In this document: positions 61,370-64,000 of the stretch, piece after piece
Numbering within the stretch: position 1 is the stretch's first letter
Layout: each line of letters begins with the position of its first letter
NCBI GenBank assembly: GCA_041389885.1
Contig: JAWKRB010000006.1
Coordinates: 248,001 to 312,000, forward strand
Origin: JAWKRB01 sp041389885
Lineage (GTDB): Bacteria > Myxococcota_A > Polyangia > Polyangiales > Ga0077539
Reading direction: 5' to 3'
Length of the DNA: 64,000 nucleotides
Program-made: the position numbers and the translations under genes
Notes under the pieces: generated by a model
Database searches by the model: none
What the model was told of the DNA's origin: nothing
Seen by the model: only the letters and a program-made list of their open reading frames with translations

Positions 61370-62262
61370 CAGAACCTCCCGCTGGCGGTGAGCATGGCGC
61401 CGCTCGGGATCGGCGTCACGGCGGCCGCCACGGGAACGCGCCTGGGCCGCAGCCCGTCGACCAGGAGGAAGACGCCCGCGCCCACCGCCGCCGCGCCGGC
61501 TCCGACCCAGACCCAATTCAGGTCCGACGGTCGTTCGACCAGGAGTCGGTCATCGCTGAGCGTCTGGCTCACGCGCTCGCTCCCGGTGAGGCCCACCGTG
61601 CCCACGGTCACGGCGCCGACGCCGAGGGTGATCGCCGCGACGCCCGCGATCACCTCCGCGGTGTTGCGGCGCCCGCGCGCCTGCGCGGGTCGGGGCGCGG
61701 TGGGGGGCGCGGTGGGGGGCGCCGCGACGGGAGCCGCGGGCGGGTCGACGGGAGCCGGGGCGGGCGGATCCACCGGCGCCGGCTCGCGGGCGCGGATCGC
61801 CTCCGCGAGCGTGCCCGCGGCGAGGCGGGCGAGGGCGATGAGCTCGGCGGTGGTCGGCGCGAGGTCCTGCTCCGCGCGCTCGGCGATGACCTCTCCGCGG
61901 AGGTTTACGTATCTCGCCTCCACGCGCGCGGCGCCGTCCCGACCGCGGCTGACGCGCACGAGCACCAGCGCGCGCGCGTGCAGCGGGAGCGTGATCGAGG
62001 TGATGCACTCGAGCCCGTCGCAGTGCGCGGCCGAGGGGTTCAGCGCGTCGAGGCGGGTTCGGGTGTCGGTGGCGCTGAGCACGTCGGTCGTCACCCCCCG
62101 GATCACCTCGGCGACGGCGTCGGCGACGGCGATGCGCTCGGCGTTGGCCGCGGCGCCGCTCCGTCCCGCGGCGCGCACCGCGGCGACGTGAACGGGCACG
62201 GGATCGGCGCGCGCGGGCAGCGAGGCGAGACCGAGCGAGGCGACGACGAGGGCAACGCGCAT
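61369..62262 (-). CDS. Exported hypothetical protein with C-terminal membrane segments
   Basis: A 297-residue protein from ATG 62262. A Sec signal peptide covers about residues 1-20 (MRVALVVASLGLASLPARAD). The first half is soluble with a Cys pair (AHCDGLECITSITLPLHARA), which recalls periplasmic proteins that assess exposure of outer-membrane components. A Pro/Ala-rich linker follows (PVDPPAPAPVDPPAAPVAAP). Near the C-terminus two hydrophobic stretches occur (AEVIAGVAAITLGVGAVTVG and WVWVGAGAAAVGAGVFLLVD), so a hairpin in the membrane is likely. I recognise no family; PEGA-like proteins have this kind of tail. It is translationally coupled to the HAD gene. Confidence 0.68.
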   Translation of the reverse strand: MRVALVVASLGLASLPARADPVPVHVAAVRAAGRSGAAANAERIAVADAVAEVIRGVTTDVLSATDTRTRLDALNPSAAHCDGLECITSITLPLHARALVLVRVSRGRDGAARVEARYVNLRGEVIAERAEQDLAPTTAELIALARLAAGTLAEAIRAREPAPVDPPAPAPVDPPAAPVAAPPTAPPTAPRPAQARGRRNTAEVIAGVAAITLGVGAVTVGTVGLTGSERVSQTLSDDRLLVERPSDLNWVWVGAGAAAVGAGVFLLVDGLRPRRVPVAAAVTPIPSGAMLTASGRF

Positions 62263-62308
62263 CGGGCGGGATCGTCGCACCGTGCCAGCAGAACTTGCAA
62301 CGAAGCCG

Positions 62309-62668
62309 TCAGCGCCGCGGCGGGCGCGCCTGGCGAAGGCGCTCGGCCTTGCGGGCCTTGCGCGCGGCGACGTCTTCGACCTCGGGCACCTCGACGTGCA
62401 CCTCGCCCTCGCCGTCGCAGCGCGCCTGGCACGCGAGCCGTAGGCCGACGATCTTGGCGATGGAGCCCAGGTGAACCAGCTCACCGTCGCCGAGGGGCGT
62501 GAGGTGCTCGCGGCCTGAGCGCACGGTGACCCTGCACAGCGCGCAGGTGGCGACTCCTCCGCAGGAGGTCGCGATGGGCAGGCGCGCGGCCTGGAGCACT
62601 TCGAGGAGCGAGGCGCCGGCGGCTGCGTCGAGGGGCTCCGCGACGCCGGCGACGTGAACGCGGGTCAT
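62309..62668 (-). CDS. Small [2Fe-2S] ferredoxin
   Basis: A 119-residue plant-type ferredoxin domain from ATG 62668. The ligand pattern is Cys36-x5-Cys42-x2-Cys45 with a distal Cys80 (TSCGGVATCALCRV, RLACQARC), as in adrenodoxin/plant-type [2Fe-2S] ferredoxins. The last 25 residues are Arg/Lys-rich and probably disordered (DVAARKARKAERLRQARPPR). It is an electron carrier for an unknown partner. The adjacent gene upstream is uridine kinase, 32 bp away, and the following exported protein starts 46 bp after its stop. Confidence 0.88.
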   Translation of the reverse strand: MTRVHVAGVAEPLDAAAGASLLEVLQAARLPIATSCGGVATCALCRVTVRSGREHLTPLGDGELVHLGSIAKIVGLRLACQARCDGEGEVHVEVPEVEDVAARKARKAERLRQARPPRR

Positions 62669-62700
62669 CGGGCCATCTTCGCACGCGCGCCGAGGCGTCG

Positions 62701-63333
62701 TCAGCGCGCCTCGTCACGCTCGCGGAGAAACTTCTGGGTCAGGGCGAGGATCATCTCTCGCGCCACGGCGTTCTCGCCGCCCTCGGGGATGATGATGTCG
62801 GCGAAGCGCTTGGAGGGCTCGACGAACGCCAGGTGCATCGGCCGCACGGTCTCGTAGTACTGCTGCCGAATCTGCGCGAAGGTGCGCCCGCGCTGCTCGA
62901 TGTCGCGGCGCACGCGGCGCATGAGCCGGATGTCGGGGTCGGTGTCGACGAAGAGCTTGACGTCGAGGCGCGCGCGAATCGCCGGGAGGGCGAGCACGAG
63001 GATGCCCTCGACGACGATCACCGCCGAAGGCTCGACGCGGTCGGTGGTCGCCTCGCGCGCGTGCCGCGAGAAATCGTAGCGGGGCTTCTCGACCGCGCGC
63101 CCGGCGCGGAGCGCGTCGAGGTGCGCGACGAAGAGCTCGTTGTCGAGCGAGTCGGGGTGGTCGAAGTTGACCTGCGCGCGCTCTTCGATCGAGAGGCCCG
63201 TGAGGTCTTTGTAGTACGCGTCGTGCTCGACGAGCGAGACGCTCTCCACCGGCAGCGAGGCCACGATGGCGCGCGCGATGGTGGTCTTACCTGATCCGCT
63301 GCCGCCTGAGACGCCGACGAGAAGTACCGACAC
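62701..63333 (-). CDS. udk: Uridine kinase
   Basis: A 210-residue P-loop kinase. I use GTG 63333 (MSVLLVGVSGGSGSGKTT), since the 19 residues upstream are Pro/Gly-rich and non-conserved. Walker A GGSGSGKTTIA, EHDAYYKDLTGLSIEERAQ, NFDHPDSLDNELFVAHLDAL, YDFSRHAREATTDRVEPSAV, VVVEGILVLALPAIR, and MRRVRRDIEQRGRTFAQIRQ match the uridine/cytidine kinase family. It phosphorylates uridine and cytidine in pyrimidine salvage. Length fits (about 210). The upstream gene on the same strand ends 16 bp before this start. Confidence 0.94.
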   Translation of the reverse strand: MSVLLVGVSGGSGSGKTTIARAIVASLPVESVSLVEHDAYYKDLTGLSIEERAQVNFDHPDSLDNELFVAHLDALRAGRAVEKPRYDFSRHAREATTDRVEPSAVIVVEGILVLALPAIRARLDVKLFVDTDPDIRLMRRVRRDIEQRGRTFAQIRQQYYETVRPMHLAFVEPSKRFADIIIPEGGENAVAREMILALTQKFLRERDEAR

Positions 63334-63349
63334 GACGGCGCCGGTCGTA

Positions 63350-64000
63350 CTACACCCGGCCCCGCCGGGAGAAGCGCCGACGCGCGACAAGCAACGTCGA
63401 GAGGGCGAGGAGCCACCCTGCGCGGCCTCGCCGGGGCGCCGGGGAGGTCGAGCAGCCAGCGAAATAGTTTCCGAGGCTGGGGTTGACGCAGCGCTCGACG
63501 CGGTTGCCGTCGTCGCGTCCCGAGGGGTCGACCGCGAGCATGGTCAGGCACAGCGGCCCGCTGGTGTAGGCGCCGGGCACGCGCACGGTGCGCTGCGCCG
63601 AGCGGTCCCCCGCGAAGCCTGAGCCCTGCACGCGCGCGCGCTCGAGCACCCGCGGACCCGACACGCCCGCGCCGCGGGTGATGTAGAGCACGTACTCGAT
63701 GTCCGTGTCGGGCCAGCCCACGTCGCCGAAGGCCGACGCGCGCTGCGCCCGCTCGAAGCGGACCGTCACGTCGACCGCGCCGGGGTCACAGAGGTCTTCG
63801 GGCGCGCCCGCGAGGGTCGCCGAGGTCAGCCCGCCGAAGCGCGGGGGCGTCGAGCTGAGCCCCGTGCCCGTGCGAAAGCGAATGAGGTTGGAGCCCCCGA
63901 CCGTGTCGGAGAAGGTCGCGACGTAGTCTGTGAGGGCCTCGAGGGGGGCGAGGGCCTGCCACACGACCTCATCGCCGATGATCGACGCGCGCCCCTCGAC
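63350..64000 (-). CDS. MYXO-CTERM-type exported protein, C-terminal part (5' end outside window)
   Basis: The frame is open to the right edge and ends at 63350. The visible 216 residues have a beta-sandwich-like pattern (DTVGGSNLIRFRTGTGLSST, AVDVTVRFERAQRASAFGDV, DTDIEYVLYITRGAGVSGPR). A C-terminal Cys (NYFAGCSTSPAPRRG), a hydrophobic stretch (GWLLALSTLLVARRR) and a basic end (FSRRGRV) make a plausible MYXO-CTERM sorting tag. Two Cys before it (CLTMLAVDPSGRD..., RCVNPSLGNYFAGC) may be disulfide-bonded. The N-terminal part and signal peptide lie beyond the window. Function unknown. Confidence 0.7.
   Translation of the reverse strand, partial: VEGRASIIGDEVVWQALAPLEALTDYVATFSDTVGGSNLIRFRTGTGLSSTPPRFGGLTSATLAGAPEDLCDPGAVDVTVRFERAQRASAFGDVGWPDTDIEYVLYITRGAGVSGPRVLERARVQGSGFAGDRSAQRTVRVPGAYTSGPLCLTMLAVDPSGRDDGNRVERCVNPSLGNYFAGCSTSPAPRRGRAGWLLALSTLLVARRRFSRRGRV

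Overview
This 64 kb window is very GC-rich, densely coding chromosomal DNA. Intergenic gaps are short and genes on both strands often abut or overlap by 1-19 bp. Three secreted proteins carry, or once carried, a MYXO-CTERM-type C-terminal sorting tag (Gly-Cys motif, hydrophobic stretch, Arg cluster). There are many lipoproteins, two Ser/Thr protein kinases and numerous TPR proteins. Together these point by inference to a myxobacterium-like member of the Myxococcota. I see no tRNA, rRNA, CRISPR array, insertion sequence, prophage or integration site. It looks like core chromosome with lineage-specific secreted proteins.

Layout. 0-5.2 kb: the 3' end of proA, an endonuclease/exonuclease/phosphatase-family protein, a small secreted protein overlapping a matrixin metalloprotease whose C-terminal tail is frameshifted, and a DUF2330-type secreted protein. 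5.2-12.1 kb: a membrane pyrophosphatase, a coiled-coil protein, a frameshifted FAD-monooxygenase/Old-Yellow-Enzyme fusion of the salicylyl/anthraniloyl-CoA hydroxylase type, exonuclease III and a deoxynucleoside kinase. 12.1-22 kb: a GNAT-like protein, a Ser/Thr kinase, a TPR protein, heme A synthase, a Bax-inhibitor-1 protein, a TIM-barrel-like protein facing a glycosyltransferase, and a LytS/LytTR two-component pair. 22-33 kb: an orphan TRAP-type binding protein, tandem GTPases, a SUMF1-like lipoprotein, a 1515-residue lipoprotein metalloprotease and a beta-propeller-like secreted protein.

33-41 kb: Hsp33, a Ser/Thr kinase with a cyclic-nucleotide-binding domain, the tyrosine-catabolic operon fahA-maiA-hmgA, a degenerate sensor kinase, and an overlapping membrane protein broken by frameshifts. 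41-50 kb: two adjacent PilT-type ATPases (one fused to HEAT repeats, one with a long disordered N-terminus and two frameshifts), a XerC-like recombinase, a second propeller-like lipoprotein, a thioredoxin-like [2Fe-2S] ferredoxin and two lipoproteins. 50-64 kb: hemL, a UbiB-family kinase, TPR/BamD-like proteins, an esterase with striking DNA-encoded peptide repeats, a hotdog thioesterase, an acyl-CoA dehydrogenase behind a promoter and an 18-bp perfect palindrome, a TPR protein, a HAD phosphatase, a small ferredoxin, uridine kinase and the 3' part of a MYXO-CTERM protein.

The most notable anomaly is that four otherwise well-formed genes carry frame changes, seven or more in total, often next to C or G runs. 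This is either real decay or residual indel error in the assembly. The most interesting biology is the paired PilT module with its HEAT fusion, the overlapping tandem GTPases, the sensor kinase that has lost its catalytic motifs, and the palindromic operator in front of the acyl-CoA dehydrogenase.
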